Numbered from the stretch's first letter, positions 29,589-38,317 are shown. The stretch: DNA of 50,807 bases from CASQEL01 sp036655975 (GCA_036655975.1 JAVVPD010000004.1:1-50807); one strand, 5' to 3'. Notes: a model not told the origin generated them from the sequence alone. Translations and numbers: made by a program.

Positions 29589-31658
29589 TCAATTATCCTT
29601 TTGGCAAGTTTGGGCTGCGCGGGAGGCGTTGAGCACGGCAAGCAGGGCCACGCCCACATCGGCAAAGACGGCTTCCCACAGGCCGGAGAGTCCCACGATA
29701 CCCAGCGCGATAAAGGCGCCTTTAATGCTGAGTGCGAGGACGATGTTCTGCCACACAATGGCGCGGGTGCGGGCGGCTATGTGCAGAAGCTCCACAAGGC
29801 GTGCGGGAGAGTCGTCAAGAATGACCACATCGGCAATTTCAATGGCGGCTTCCGCGCCGAGTCCGCCCATGGCTACGCTGACCCCCGCACTGGCAAGGAC
29901 AGGGGCATCATTGATGCCGTCACCCACAAAAAGGGTATGCCGGGCAGGTGCGAGGCTTTCCAGGGCTGTAGCCTTATCTTCGGGGAGTAGACTGGCGTGC
30001 ACGACATCAAGATCCAGTTTTGTGGCAACCCATGCCGCACCTTCGGGGCGATCTCCGGTGAGCATGGCTACGGTGTTGATGCCCATACGGTGCAGGACGA
30101 TAGCCCCCAAATAGGTCGCATCGCGGGCCACATGGACGATGCTGCCCGCGTTGTCAAGGGGCGCAGGGGAAGGGATAATGTTGGCATCGCGGAGCAATGT
30201 GGCATTCCCAACGAGGAGCCGTTGGCCTTGATAGTGGGCGATAATGCCTTTGCCGGATATTTCTTGTATGTCCAAGCCCACGGTGGGCAAAGATTCTGGG
30301 CCGCCCTGCCATTGCAGAATGGAGCGGGCAATGGGGTGATTGGAGCGGCTTTCCGCCAGCGCGGCAACCGCCATCAAGTCGGCTTCGGTCAGCCCTGCGG
30401 CGGGGAGAATCTGGCTGACAGCAAAGACGCCTTGGGTGAGGGTGCCGGTTTTGTCAAAGGCCACGGTAGTGATGTTGCGGAGAGCGTCAAACACATTACC
30501 GCCTTTGACGAGAATGCCGCGCCGTGAGGCTGCTCCAATGCCGCCGAAATAGCCGAGAGGAATGGAAATAACCAGCGCGCAAGGGCAGGAAATAACCAGC
30601 AGCACCAGCGCGCGATAGATCCATTCTTGAAAACTGCCAAGCCCCACCAAGGGAGGGAATAAAGCCACCATGGCGGCGATAGCCACCACGGCGGGAGTGT
30701 AATACCGGGCAAAACGGGTGATGAAGCGTTCGGTGGGGGCCTTGCGGGCGGTGGCGCTTTCTACCATATCGAGAATGCGGGCCACGGAACTGTGCTCATA
30801 CACGGCGGTGACGAGCACGGTCAGCGCGCCGTCAAGGTTAATGGTTCCTGCAAATACCTTGCTGCCTTCGTGGACAGCCACGGGTTTGGGCTCGCCCGTG
30901 AGGGGGGAGGTGTCCACCTGCGAGTTGCCGGCGAGCACGTCCCCGTCCAGAGGAATTTTTTCACCGGGTTTGACGAGGCAGTGCATCCCGATGCCGAGGT
31001 CTTCGGGGCGGCAGTCGGTACAGTTTTCCCCGTCTAGGCGGTGAGCCACGGTGGGGCGGGAGGCCAGCAGCGCACGGATGGAGTGGCGTGAATTACCGGC
31101 GGCGCGCTCCTGCACATATTCACCAATGCTATAAAAGAGCATCACGCCCACAGCTTCGGGCAATTGACCGATGGCAATGGCGGCCAGTGTAGCGCCACCC
31201 ATAAGCGTAAATTCGTTAAAGAAATCTCCGCGCATGAGGCTTTGCCAGCCCTTGGTCAGCACCGTGTAGCCGCATAAGGCGTAGGGCAGTCCAAAAAATA
31301 CCAGATTGACGAATACCGGTGAATAGCGCTCCGCAAGGCCGGCGGCGAAGAGTAGGCCACAGATAAGCAGCAAGGCGCTTAAGCCCATGCCCGCCAGCAG
31401 GGGGAGAGTATGGGGATTTCCCTCTGCGGGGCTTGCCTCGGGATTGTCCCGCCATACTTCCAAGTGTGTGCCGGGTTCTATGGCGGCGGCGATACGATTC
31501 AGGGTGTCCAGATCAAAAAAATCCCCTTCAAGGCGCAGGCGATGGGTGGAAAGGTCGATGGCGGCGTAGTGCACACCGGGCAGGAGGGTCAGCTCGTGTT
31601 CAATGCGGGCCGCACAGCCCGCGCAATGTAAATTATGGATGCGGTACTGTCGGATCAT
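29589..31658 (-). CDS. P1B-type heavy-metal ATPase, Zn/Cd/Pb export class
   Basis: 689 residues. It is an ATP-driven efflux pump for soft divalent metals. An N-terminal HMA domain carries HNLHCAGC (C12, C15). Eight transmembrane helices are expected; the metal-binding CPC is C358-P-C360 in ISCPCALVIS. The phosphorylation site is D402 in FDKTGTLTQG, with SPLTGE in the actuator domain, the HP segment (SNHPIAR) in the nucleotide domain, and GDGINDAPVLASAGVSVAMG as hinge. The CPC with an SIPLGYFGGIGAASRRG follow-up fits the ZntA/CadA group rather than copper pumps, although exact specificity is inferred. An alternative start 56 codons upstream lies inside arsR and is rejected; the chosen ATG has AAGGGA. 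It overlaps the arsR stop by 26 bases. Confidence 0.93.
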   Translation of the reverse strand: MIRQYRIHNLHCAGCAARIEHELTLLPGVHYAAIDLSTHRLRLEGDFFDLDTLNRIAAAIEPGTHLEVWRDNPEASPAEGNPHTLPLLAGMGLSALLLICGLLFAAGLAERYSPVFVNLVFFGLPYALCGYTVLTKGWQSLMRGDFFNEFTLMGGATLAAIAIGQLPEAVGVMLFYSIGEYVQERAAGNSRHSIRALLASRPTVAHRLDGENCTDCRPEDLGIGMHCLVKPGEKIPLDGDVLAGNSQVDTSPLTGEPKPVAVHEGSKVFAGTINLDGALTVLVTAVYEHSSVARILDMVESATARKAPTERFITRFARYYTPAVVAIAAMVALFPPLVGLGSFQEWIYRALVLLVISCPCALVISIPLGYFGGIGAASRRGILVKGGNVFDALRNITTVAFDKTGTLTQGVFAVSQILPAAGLTEADLMAVAALAESRSNHPIARSILQWQGGPESLPTVGLDIQEISGKGIIAHYQGQRLLVGNATLLRDANIIPSPAPLDNAGSIVHVARDATYLGAIVLHRMGINTVAMLTGDRPEGAAWVATKLDLDVVHASLLPEDKATALESLAPARHTLFVGDGINDAPVLASAGVSVAMGGLGAEAAIEIADVVILDDSPARLVELLHIAARTRAIVWQNIVLALSIKGAFIALGIVGLSGLWEAVFADVGVALLAVLNASRAAQTCQKDN

Positions 31659-32097
31659 GGTATTTTCCCTTGGTGATATCGGAGCGTTGAATGGTGTCGA
31701 GAAGGTGTAATTCGGGAGAGTGGCAAAAAAGACGCTCAGGGTCATCACTGGCCAGGCCGCTGGCAACGGCTGCGTGCAGAAGAGCGTTGATATATTCTGA
31801 ATCCTTAATGATTTGTGGGTCTTCACTCAGGGCACTCTGGGCCCATCCCAGGGCAGAATCCACCAGAGGGGAAGAAGGCGCAGCGGGTAATTGGTAATAA
31901 ACCCAGCGCCCTTGCTTGGTACTTTCAATGAGGCGTGCTTGGCGCAAAATGGAAAGATGCTTGGAAGTGGTGGACGGGGCCAGATCAAGAAACGCGGTGA
32001 TTTGGCACACACACAGGGGGGCCGCGCGTAGGGCCATGAGTATGCGGAGGCGGTTGGCGTCACTGAGGGCACGGGTAATGGACAAGAAGTCAAACAT
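31633..32097 (-). CDS. ArsR/SmtB-family metal-responsive repressor
   Basis: 154 residues. A winged helix-turn-helix spans about 5-75: MFDFLSITRALSDANRLRILMAL, then LCVCQITAFLDLAPSTTSKHLSILRQARLI and the wing KQGRWVYYQL. The alpha-3 metal-sensing pair Cys29-Val-Cys31 corresponds to the CVC motif of ArsR and CadC/CmtR proteins. The C terminus is extended to 154 residues with extra potential ligands (LFCHSPELH). Without metal it should bind the 46-bp palindrome directly upstream and repress itself, the ATPase and ygaP. It is the first gene of the operon and overlaps the ATPase gene. Confidence 0.93.
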   Translation of the reverse strand: MFDFLSITRALSDANRLRILMALRAAPLCVCQITAFLDLAPSTTSKHLSILRQARLIESTKQGRWVYYQLPAAPSSPLVDSALGWAQSALSEDPQIIKDSEYINALLHAAVASGLASDDPERLFCHSPELHLLDTIQRSDITKGKYHDPTVPHP

Positions 32098-32099
32098 GA

Positions 32100-32158
32100 G
32101 CCTAGCTCCTATGTTTCGTTATATGACGAAACATAGGAGCTAGGCGGGGGGGTGTCAA
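32100..32158 (-). promoter_or_regulatory. arsR promoter with a 46-bp perfect palindromic operator
   Basis: Minus strand: -35 TTGACA (32153-32158), 17-base spacer, -10 TATGTT (32130-32135), predicted start near 32123. A perfect palindrome with 20-base arms (32100-32119 and 32126-32145) and a 6-base centre covers the -10, the start site and the Shine-Dalgarno AGGAGC of arsR. Inner core: TATGTTTCGT / ACGAAACATA. Repressor binding here would block RNA polymerase completely. Confidence 0.85.
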
Positions 32159-32201
32159 GTGTCAGCGCGGGACGATGTTGGGTGGAGAGGGGGCAATTTT
32201 A

Positions 32202-34007
32202 CTACTCTTCGCCGACCTTCAAGGCCGCGAGGAAGGCCTCCTGCGGAAGCTCCACATTGCCCATGCGTTTCATGCGTTTTTTCCCTTCTTTTTGCTTTTC
32301 TAAGAGCTTACGCTTGCGGGTAATGTCGCCACCGTAGCATTTGGCAATCACGTTTTTACGGAATGCCGACACGGTTTCGCGGGCAATGATTTTTTGCCCG
32401 ATGGCGGCCTGAATAGCTACTTCAAACATTTGGCGCGGGATGGTACGTTTGAGCTTTAGGGCCAGCCCGCGACCGTAGGTATAGGCTTTGTCGCGGTGCA
32501 CAATCACCGCTAATGCGTCTACCGGCTCACCGTTGAGCATAATGTCCAGCCGCACCAAGTCTGACGCGCGGTAGTCGATAAATTCATAATCCATAGACGC
32601 ATAGCCCTTGGTGGCGGATTTGAGTCGGTCAAAAAAGTCGTAAACCATTTCCGCAAAGGGCAATTCATAGGTGATAACCACGCGATTGGCGGCAATATAG
32701 GCCAGATTTTTCTGCATGCCGCGTTTTTCTTCGCACAGTTTGAACACCGCGCCCACATATTCATTGGGAACGTGCACGTCCATGCGTACATAGGGTTCAT
32801 AAAGATGCTGTATTTTGGACGGATCGGGCAATTTTGACGGATTGTCCACGGTCATGCTTTCCCCGCCGGTGGTGTCCACCTTGTAAATAACCGAAGGAGC
32901 CGTGGCAATGAGGCCTACTTCAAATTCGCGTTCCAAGCGTTCTTGAATAATTTCCATGTGCAGTAGGCCCAGAAAACCGCAACGAAAGCCAAAACCCAAG
33001 GCTTGTGAGGTTTCCGGCTCGTAGGAAAAGGCCGCATCATTCAATTGCAGCTTTTCCAGCGCGTTTTTCATGTCTTCGTAATCGTCCGACTCGGAAGGGT
33101 ACAGGCCGCAAAATACCATGGCCTTCACTTCTTTGAAGCCAGGTACCGGCTCGGCAGCCGGGCAATCGCGCAGGGTGATGGTGTCGCCCACCTTGGCATC
33201 GCCCAGCTCTTTGATATTTCCGCACAAAAATCCCACTTCGGCGGCGCCCAATTCTGGCATGTCCTTGGGCTCCGGTGAAAAAACCCCGAGGCGCAATACT
33301 TCAAATTCCTTGCCTGTCGCCATCAATTTGATGGTGTCGCCCTTACGTAGAATGCCGTCCATAATGCGGAATAAAATGACAACCCCTTGGTAGGAATCGT
33401 ACCAAGAGTCAAAAATGAGGGCTTTCAGCGGGGCCTTTCTGTCGCCTATGGGGGCGGGCAGGCGTTGCACAATGGCCTCCAGTACCGCAGCAACCCCCAT
33501 GCCCGTTTTCGCGGAGACGGGCAGCGCGTCTGTGCAGTCAAGGCCGATGGATTCTTCAATTTCATGGCGCACACGTTCCACTTCCGCACTGGGCAAGTCG
33601 ATTTTGTTCAGCACAGGAATAATTTCGTGGTCATGCTCCAGTGCCAAATACACATTTGCCAGTGTTTGCGCTTCAACCCCTTGGGTGGCGTCCACCACAA
33701 GCAAGGCACCATCGCAAGCCGCCAAAGAACGCGAAACTTCATAGTTGAAGTCCACATGCCCAGGGGTATCAATAAGGTTGAGAATGTAGGTTTTGCCGTC
33801 CCCTGCGGTATACGGAATGCGTACAGTCTGCGCCTTGATGGTGATACCGCGCTCGCGCTCCAGATCCATCTTGTCGAGGTATTGATCGCGCTTTTCACGA
33901 TCAGACACCATACCGGTGATTTCAAGAATACGGTCGGCCAGCGTAGACTTCCCGTGGTCAATGTGCGCGATAATACTAAAATTACGTATATGTTCCTGCC
34001 GTGGCAT
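32202..34007 (-). CDS. lepA: Elongation factor 4 (back-translocating GTPase)
   Basis: 601 residues, the usual length. EF4 binds stalled ribosomes and promotes back-translocation; it acts under ionic or cold stress and in 30S assembly. G1 is AHIDHGKSTLADRI, G2/G3 lie in ERERGITIKAQTV and DTPGHVDFNYE, and G4 is NKIDLPSA. The EF4-specific C-terminal domain is present, with PFAEMVYDFFDRLKSATKGYASMDYE and the end block GGDITRKRKLLEKQKEGKKRMKRMG. AGGA lies 7 bases before the ATG. It is transcribed towards the ArsR operon; readthrough would enter the ArsR palindrome. Confidence 0.98.
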   Translation of the reverse strand: MPRQEHIRNFSIIAHIDHGKSTLADRILEITGMVSDREKRDQYLDKMDLERERGITIKAQTVRIPYTAGDGKTYILNLIDTPGHVDFNYEVSRSLAACDGALLVVDATQGVEAQTLANVYLALEHDHEIIPVLNKIDLPSAEVERVRHEIEESIGLDCTDALPVSAKTGMGVAAVLEAIVQRLPAPIGDRKAPLKALIFDSWYDSYQGVVILFRIMDGILRKGDTIKLMATGKEFEVLRLGVFSPEPKDMPELGAAEVGFLCGNIKELGDAKVGDTITLRDCPAAEPVPGFKEVKAMVFCGLYPSESDDYEDMKNALEKLQLNDAAFSYEPETSQALGFGFRCGFLGLLHMEIIQERLEREFEVGLIATAPSVIYKVDTTGGESMTVDNPSKLPDPSKIQHLYEPYVRMDVHVPNEYVGAVFKLCEEKRGMQKNLAYIAANRVVITYELPFAEMVYDFFDRLKSATKGYASMDYEFIDYRASDLVRLDIMLNGEPVDALAVIVHRDKAYTYGRGLALKLKRTIPRQMFEVAIQAAIGQKIIARETVSAFRKNVIAKCYGGDITRKRKLLEKQKEGKKRMKRMGNVELPQEAFLAALKVGEE

Positions 34008-34100
34008 GGTGATCCTGTATGGGGAAAATTGTAAAAGATTAATTAGTTACTTTCCTTACATGAAAAAATAGCTACGTGAGTGCGGGACAAGGGGGAGCCA

Positions 34101-35045
34101 TTAGCTTGCCTGCTTGGGGGGCTGGGATGGCTGAGGCTCTTCTTTGACGTGCCCGACATACTTTTTTTCTTCATACGGTCGGCCTTTGGGGCGGATACTT
34201 TCTGGGGTGAAGCGATTGGTGGCCCAAGTGAGCCCGAGAACGTAGACAGCAGCAAAGAGGCTGGCGGCGGCGTCCCACGGTGACGTGGCGGACAAGGAAA
34301 GGCGCATAATGAGGGTAGCAATCACGAAACCGGAATTTCGAAACACCGCGTGGAAGGAAGGCATAAAGCGTTGGGCGATCAGCACTAAGGTGATGTCGGC
34401 AAAAATTAACACCGTATAGATGGTTTCAAAGAAGGGTTCTTCGCGACCGCTGATAAGAAACAGGATCCCATCGCGGGTGGCAATGGCAATAAACAGAATA
34501 AGCAGCACAAGCGCGATGAGCTTTTTTGAAATCACGTAGAGCATACGCTCGTGCGGATTTTTAATATAATTTTGTTTGCTACGCAGGTGATGGTAGTAGC
34601 CAAGGCAAATAAAGATAGCCAAGGCCGCAGTGGCCGCGATGGCAATGCGATATACGGGCTGCATGCCCATGGCAAGGCTGACAGGCTCTGGCAGATATGC
34701 CAATTCTTTAAAGGCATTGCGGAGCAGAATCAGCACCATGATTTCAAACTGTTTGCCGAGGGAGCGCGATAAGGAGCAGGAAATGCTCAGAATTAAGCCC
34801 ATGACTTCCATGCCAAGAATCAGGGTGAAGGCCAGATTAATGGCGTGAAAATGGTTTGTGGGCACAACGGCGGCTAGGGCCGGGGGGAAAAAGCCTTCGC
34901 GGTTGCATTCAATGCCGATTAAGGCACCGATAAAAATGAAAAAAATGATCGCTGCCATAACACGTTGGGTACGCGGGCGCTCCCAAACATGGTGTATATA
35001 ATCATAAACATCGGCGAGCGGTTCCATCCGGGCAAGTAAAGACAT
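34101..35045 (-). CDS. Integral membrane protein of unknown function, about seven transmembrane helices
   Basis: 314 residues, family not recognised. Hydrophobic segments lie at about 29-47, 66-90, 133-153, 174-198, 206-227, 236-252 and 258-276. A conserved-looking amphipathic stretch SLSRSLGKQFEIMVLILLRNAFKEL (91-115) lies between TM2 and TM3. The C terminus (280-314) is charged and Pro-rich (RPKGRPYEEKKYVGHVKEEPQPSQPPKQAS) and is probably cytoplasmic. A good AAGGA ribosome-binding site precedes it. It lies between lepA (93 bases) and a phenylacetate-CoA-ligase-like gene (171 bases, with a GC hairpin) on the same strand. No motif identifies a substrate. Confidence 0.8.
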   Translation of the reverse strand: MSLLARMEPLADVYDYIHHVWERPRTQRVMAAIIFFIFIGALIGIECNREGFFPPALAAVVPTNHFHAINLAFTLILGMEVMGLILSISCSLSRSLGKQFEIMVLILLRNAFKELAYLPEPVSLAMGMQPVYRIAIAATAALAIFICLGYYHHLRSKQNYIKNPHERMLYVISKKLIALVLLILFIAIATRDGILFLISGREEPFFETIYTVLIFADITLVLIAQRFMPSFHAVFRNSGFVIATLIMRLSLSATSPWDAAASLFAAVYVLGLTWATNRFTPESIRPKGRPYEEKKYVGHVKEEPQPSQPPKQAS

Positions 35046-35127
35046 GCGAGAAATCCTTTTAACGTGAAATAGCCCCGCATATACTTGAAAGGCATGGGAC
35101 TAACATGCGGGCTTGGGAGGCATTGGA

Positions 35128-35144
35128 GGGGGGCAAAGCCCCCC
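35128..35144. repeat. GC-rich hairpin downstream of the ligase gene
   Basis: Perfect GGGGGGC-AAA-GCCCCCC. It lies about 73 bases past the ligase stop and before the membrane-protein gene, so it may end or trim the ligase transcript. Confidence 0.6.
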
Positions 35145-35216
35145 TGTACTTCGGGAGTAGGCGGGATTTATTCCCGCCGTAAGTGACCGAAATCTGCCTG
35201 ATACCGTGTAATAATA

Positions 35217-36482
35217 TTAATCCCATTCGCGCTTGTCTTCAATGGGACGAATCTGCGGGGGCAGACTGCCAGGTGCCAGAATTTTGAGCTCGGGGCGCAG
35301 TTTAATTTTTTCGCGGAACTGGTGCAGGAGGTCTTCTTCGCGTTTGAAATTGCTGGTTTCGATGTACAAAACCATTTCGTCAATGCCACCGGGGTTGGTG
35401 ACTTCTATCTGCCAGCGCTTGACTTCTTCAAAGCGGCTCATGACCTGCTCAACCTGATGCGGATAGACGAACATTCCCTTAATGCGGGCTGTGGTGTCCA
35501 CACGCCCGACGATGCTGCCAAGACGGGGGCTGGTGCGCCCACAGGCACAGGGGGAGCGGTCAATGTAGGACAAATCCCCCGTGGCCAGGCGGATAAGCGG
35601 ATAGGTCTTATTGAAGGCGGTGACGACAATTTCGCCCACTTCACCGTCTTTAAGAGGAATCCCGGTGTCAGGATGGCAAATTTCGACAAAACAGCGGTTG
35701 GCGATGTGTAGGCCGGTTTTGTGAAAGCATTCGTAGCCGATGCAGCCTACATCGGCGGTGCCGTAGCCCTGACGCATGATGAGGTCGTATTTCTTTTCCA
35801 TCTGATTACGCATTTTTTCAGACAGGCGCTCGCCCGTGACAAAGGCCACTTCAAGCAGCAGGTCTTTACGTAGGTTCAGGCCTTTTTCTTCGGCTTTTTG
35901 GGCAAGGTGCATGAGGTAACTGGGGGTGCCCACATAGCCGGATACACGTAATTTTTGCATGATTTCTAGCTGGGTGGAAGCGTCTGACGGCCCAGCGGGA
36001 ATAACCGCACAGCCGAGGTTACGCAGGGGTTCTTCAAACATGAGACCCGCAGGTGACAGGTGGTAATTGAAGGTGATTTGCACCGCATCACCGGGGCGGT
36101 AGCCCACGGAATAGAAGGCCTCGGTGTAGCCCCAATAGTCTTCCCCGCGATCTTCTGGGTCAAAAATAGGGCCGGGGGAGAGAAAGATGCGCTTTAAATC
36201 GCCGATATCCTTGGTAAGCAAGCCACCGAGGCGTGGCCCCATGGACTGTAAAAAAATGAGTTCTTTTTTCTTCAGAATGGGGATGTGCTTGATGTCTGAA
36301 AGCGTTTTAAATTTTTCTACATTAAACTGTGCGCGATCAAAACGCTTTTTTACGTCTTCGGAATAGCGATAGGCGTAGGAGAGCAGATCCTTGAGTTGAA
36401 TTAAGCAATATTGGCGGCGTTCGCTTTCGTCCAACACTTCGCGGCGGCTGTAAATGCCTTCGGTACGGTCTTTACGGGTCAT
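35217..36482 (-). CDS. Phenylacetate-CoA ligase family (AMP-forming) enzyme
   Basis: 421 residues, slightly below the about 430 usual for PaaK. These enzymes adenylate an aromatic acid and transfer it to CoA. Family features: LLSYAYRYSEDVKKRF near the start, the central GTPSYLMHLAQKAEEKGL, the RQGYGTADVGCIGYECFHKTGLH block, the YPLIRLATGDLS motif with its adenine/ribose-binding RLATGD, then SPCACGRTSPRLGSIVGRVD with two Cys, and the C-terminal hinge GMFVYPHQVEQV. The typical glycine-rich P-loop near residue 100 is weak: FLSPGPIFDP replaces the SSGTTG-type sequence. PaaK-like proteins are numerous in sulfate reducers, and the real substrate may not be phenylacetate. Nothing of the paa ring-oxidation pathway is nearby. 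Confidence 0.88.
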   Translation of the reverse strand: MTRKDRTEGIYSRREVLDESERRQYCLIQLKDLLSYAYRYSEDVKKRFDRAQFNVEKFKTLSDIKHIPILKKKELIFLQSMGPRLGGLLTKDIGDLKRIFLSPGPIFDPEDRGEDYWGYTEAFYSVGYRPGDAVQITFNYHLSPAGLMFEEPLRNLGCAVIPAGPSDASTQLEIMQKLRVSGYVGTPSYLMHLAQKAEEKGLNLRKDLLLEVAFVTGERLSEKMRNQMEKKYDLIMRQGYGTADVGCIGYECFHKTGLHIANRCFVEICHPDTGIPLKDGEVGEIVVTAFNKTYPLIRLATGDLSYIDRSPCACGRTSPRLGSIVGRVDTTARIKGMFVYPHQVEQVMSRFEEVKRWQIEVTNPGGIDEMVLYIETSNFKREEDLLHQFREKIKLRPELKILAPGSLPPQIRPIEDKREWD

Positions 36483-36713
36483 GGCTTTTTTCCTGTCACG
36501 AGATAATATATATTTGAATGAGCCACTATGTAGCCTTTCAGTATATAGAATGCAAGTCTTTTTTTAAAAATATTGTTATTTTATATGCTTACATGATTGA
36601 TATAGGGGGGTATGCACGCTTTATGCGAATATTGCTTGGGCTAGAATGCTCTTGGCGGTAGAGAAACAAAATATTTTTAGGGTCAGGAAAAATGGAAAAA
36701 TGTAAAAAAAGGC

Positions 36714-36742
36714 TTGCATCTTTAGGCACCATTGGGTAAAAG
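36714..36742 (+). promoter_or_regulatory. Candidate promoter of tRNA-Phe
   Basis: TTGCAT (36714-36719), 17-base spacer, TAAAAG (36737-36742). The predicted start is about 36749, four bases before the mature tRNA 5' end. The rest of 36483-36713 is AT-rich with nothing else visible. Confidence 0.5.
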
Positions 36743-36752
36743 GTTCTCTCGC

Positions 36753-36828
36753 GCCGGGGTAGCTCAGTTGGTAGAGCAGGGGACTGAAAATCCCCGTGTC
36801 GGCAGTTCAATTCTGTCCCCCGGCACCA
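36753..36828 (+). tRNA. tRNA-Phe (anticodon GAA)
   Basis: 76 bases folding as a cloverleaf: acceptor GCCGGGG / CCCCGGC, D arm GCTC...GAGC, anticodon stem GGGGA / TCCCC with loop CTGAAAA (anticodon GAA at positions 34-36), T arm GGCAG-TTCAATT-CTGTC, and an encoded ACCA 3' end. It is a single-gene transcript with a candidate promoter and a strong terminator. Confidence 0.97.
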
Positions 36829-36837
36829 CAAAAAATT

Positions 36838-36873
36838 AAAAGACTTACGCATAAGATGTGTAGGTCTTTTTTT
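36838..36873 (+). terminator. Terminator of the tRNA-Phe transcript
   Basis: Arms AAAAGACTTACGCAT / ATGTGTAGGTCTTTT (15 bp with two G-U pairs) with an AAG loop, ending in seven T in a row. It begins 10 bases after the tRNA. Confidence 0.93.
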
Positions 36874-37072
36874 GTTTTCAATTATAATTCTTTCCCACTC
36901 CTCTCCCACCTGTGTGGTTATAAAATAAGTGGGCGCGACACTTGGCACTGATTTACGGGATAGCTGGCACCCAAAAGACTTTTCTTTTATCAAAAAAAAC
37001 TATAAGCACTTGACCCCGCAATCGTCCGGTTGAGGAAAAAATGCTTAGTATAAAGTCTATAAGGGAAAAAAA

Positions 37073-38206
37073 ATGAATATACTTCCTCCTAAATTTTATA
37101 AAATGAACTTGCATAGAAGTTTAACCCGATTACACCATACCTTTTACAAAGTTAGACATAAAGAAAATAGTATCTACGCGCTTAAAGTAGGTTTGGCCGT
37201 AGTATTGGCCCATATATGCGCCCTACTCTTCGGTTTGGGAGCCAATCCGTGGGCACCCATCTCCGCTATTATTGTTATGCAGGTGCATGTGGCGGCCTCG
37301 CTGGAAATGTGTCTTTTCCGCGTGGTGGGCACCATGATCGGGGCTTTTCTGGGCTATTGCGCGGTGAAGGTTCTCCCGGGCGGCGCCATGGGACAAGCCG
37401 CAGCCCTGATGATAAGCTCGTCACTGTGCGCCTTTGTTATGCGCTGGGACGCGCGCTTTCGGCTGGCAGGCATCACCGCTGTGGTGGTTATTGCTGGCAG
37501 CACCCTCACCACCCAAATTGCCTTTTTCGCCATGGACCGTTTTTTTGAAATCATCATTGGGGTGCTGTCCGCACTGGTGGTTTCCGTCTATATATGGCCG
37601 GTCAGCGGCGCGGGCCTGCTCTTTTTAAAACTCAAAGGGCAATACTGCCTAGCCGCAGATCTACTGGAAAAAATTTCCGCCGCCTTTTTGAATAAACAAA
37701 CACATTTATTACCCAATATTTTAGAAAAATTTCACCGCTGTGTGGACGGAAACCGTGCGGAATTTTCAAAATTACGCGAATATGAAGGCCTGAGCCTATA
37801 CCAACGCTACCCGCAAATGGACATTCTTATTGCGTCACTGGAACAAATCCGCACGTATATGACCTCACTCTTAGACTCTTTGGACAGTGATGTTGAAGAA
37901 GGTACCAAGCTGCCCATCGCCTATGAACTGGCTTCCCTCACCGCTGTTACCGTTGCGGGCATGCATTGGGTAGTCACTGAAGAACAATTTTATCAGCAAG
38001 ACATGCCAGACGTGCGTAAAGAATTACAATCCTGCTCCGCCCGTTTTGCGTACTTGCGGGTAGGCGGAGCGTTCCGCAACTATCCGCATGCCGTGGTCAT
38101 CCAATTATTCGCTTTTTATAATGCCTTGACACATTTATCGGAAACGGTGGCCCTGTTACAGGAAAGGATTGAACTTCAGCACTCCATGCCCAAAAAAGTC
38201 TCTTAA
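37073..38206 (+). CDS. Aromatic acid exporter / FUSC-family membrane protein
   Basis: 377 residues. The N-terminal half holds a cluster of membrane helices at about 35-175 (ALKVGLAVVLAHICALLFGL, PWAPISAIIVMQVH, VGTMIGAFLGYCAV, GITAVVVIAGSTL, FFEIIIGVLSALVVSVYIW). The start of helix 1 and the WAPISAIIVMQ and GTMIGAFLG motifs are typical of the FUSC/ArAE group, which includes AaeB and YeeA. The C-terminal half (about 180-377) is a soluble helical domain. Such proteins are thought to move aromatic carboxylic acids, and the ligase gene 0.6 kb away also suggests aromatic-acid chemistry, but that link is weak. AAGGG precedes the ATG at 37073; a second Met at codon 11 is possible. It lies 244 bases after the tRNA. 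Confidence 0.85.
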   Translation: MNILPPKFYKMNLHRSLTRLHHTFYKVRHKENSIYALKVGLAVVLAHICALLFGLGANPWAPISAIIVMQVHVAASLEMCLFRVVGTMIGAFLGYCAVKVLPGGAMGQAAALMISSSLCAFVMRWDARFRLAGITAVVVIAGSTLTTQIAFFAMDRFFEIIIGVLSALVVSVYIWPVSGAGLLFLKLKGQYCLAADLLEKISAAFLNKQTHLLPNILEKFHRCVDGNRAEFSKLREYEGLSLYQRYPQMDILIASLEQIRTYMTSLLDSLDSDVEEGTKLPIAYELASLTAVTVAGMHWVVTEEQFYQQDMPDVRKELQSCSARFAYLRVGGAFRNYPHAVVIQLFAFYNALTHLSETVALLQERIELQHSMPKKVS

Positions 38207-38317
38207 CATACACTTTTTTATAGATAAATTTAGGGCTGTAGTACCCTTGTTTAGTCACAGTTTTTGTGCTAGTCTGTGCGCTTCTTCAATTACGAAAAGT
38301 AGCCATAATTATAGCGT

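Noticed and set aside
36942..36956. Sigma-54-like TTGGCACTGATTTACG downstream of the tRNA
   Set aside because: The base pair 10 nt after GG is CG instead of the invariant GC.
36589..36993. Open frame of 134 codons on the minus strand covering tRNA-Phe
   Set aside because: It is antisense to a clear tRNA and its terminator, has no ribosome-binding site and no recognisable domain.
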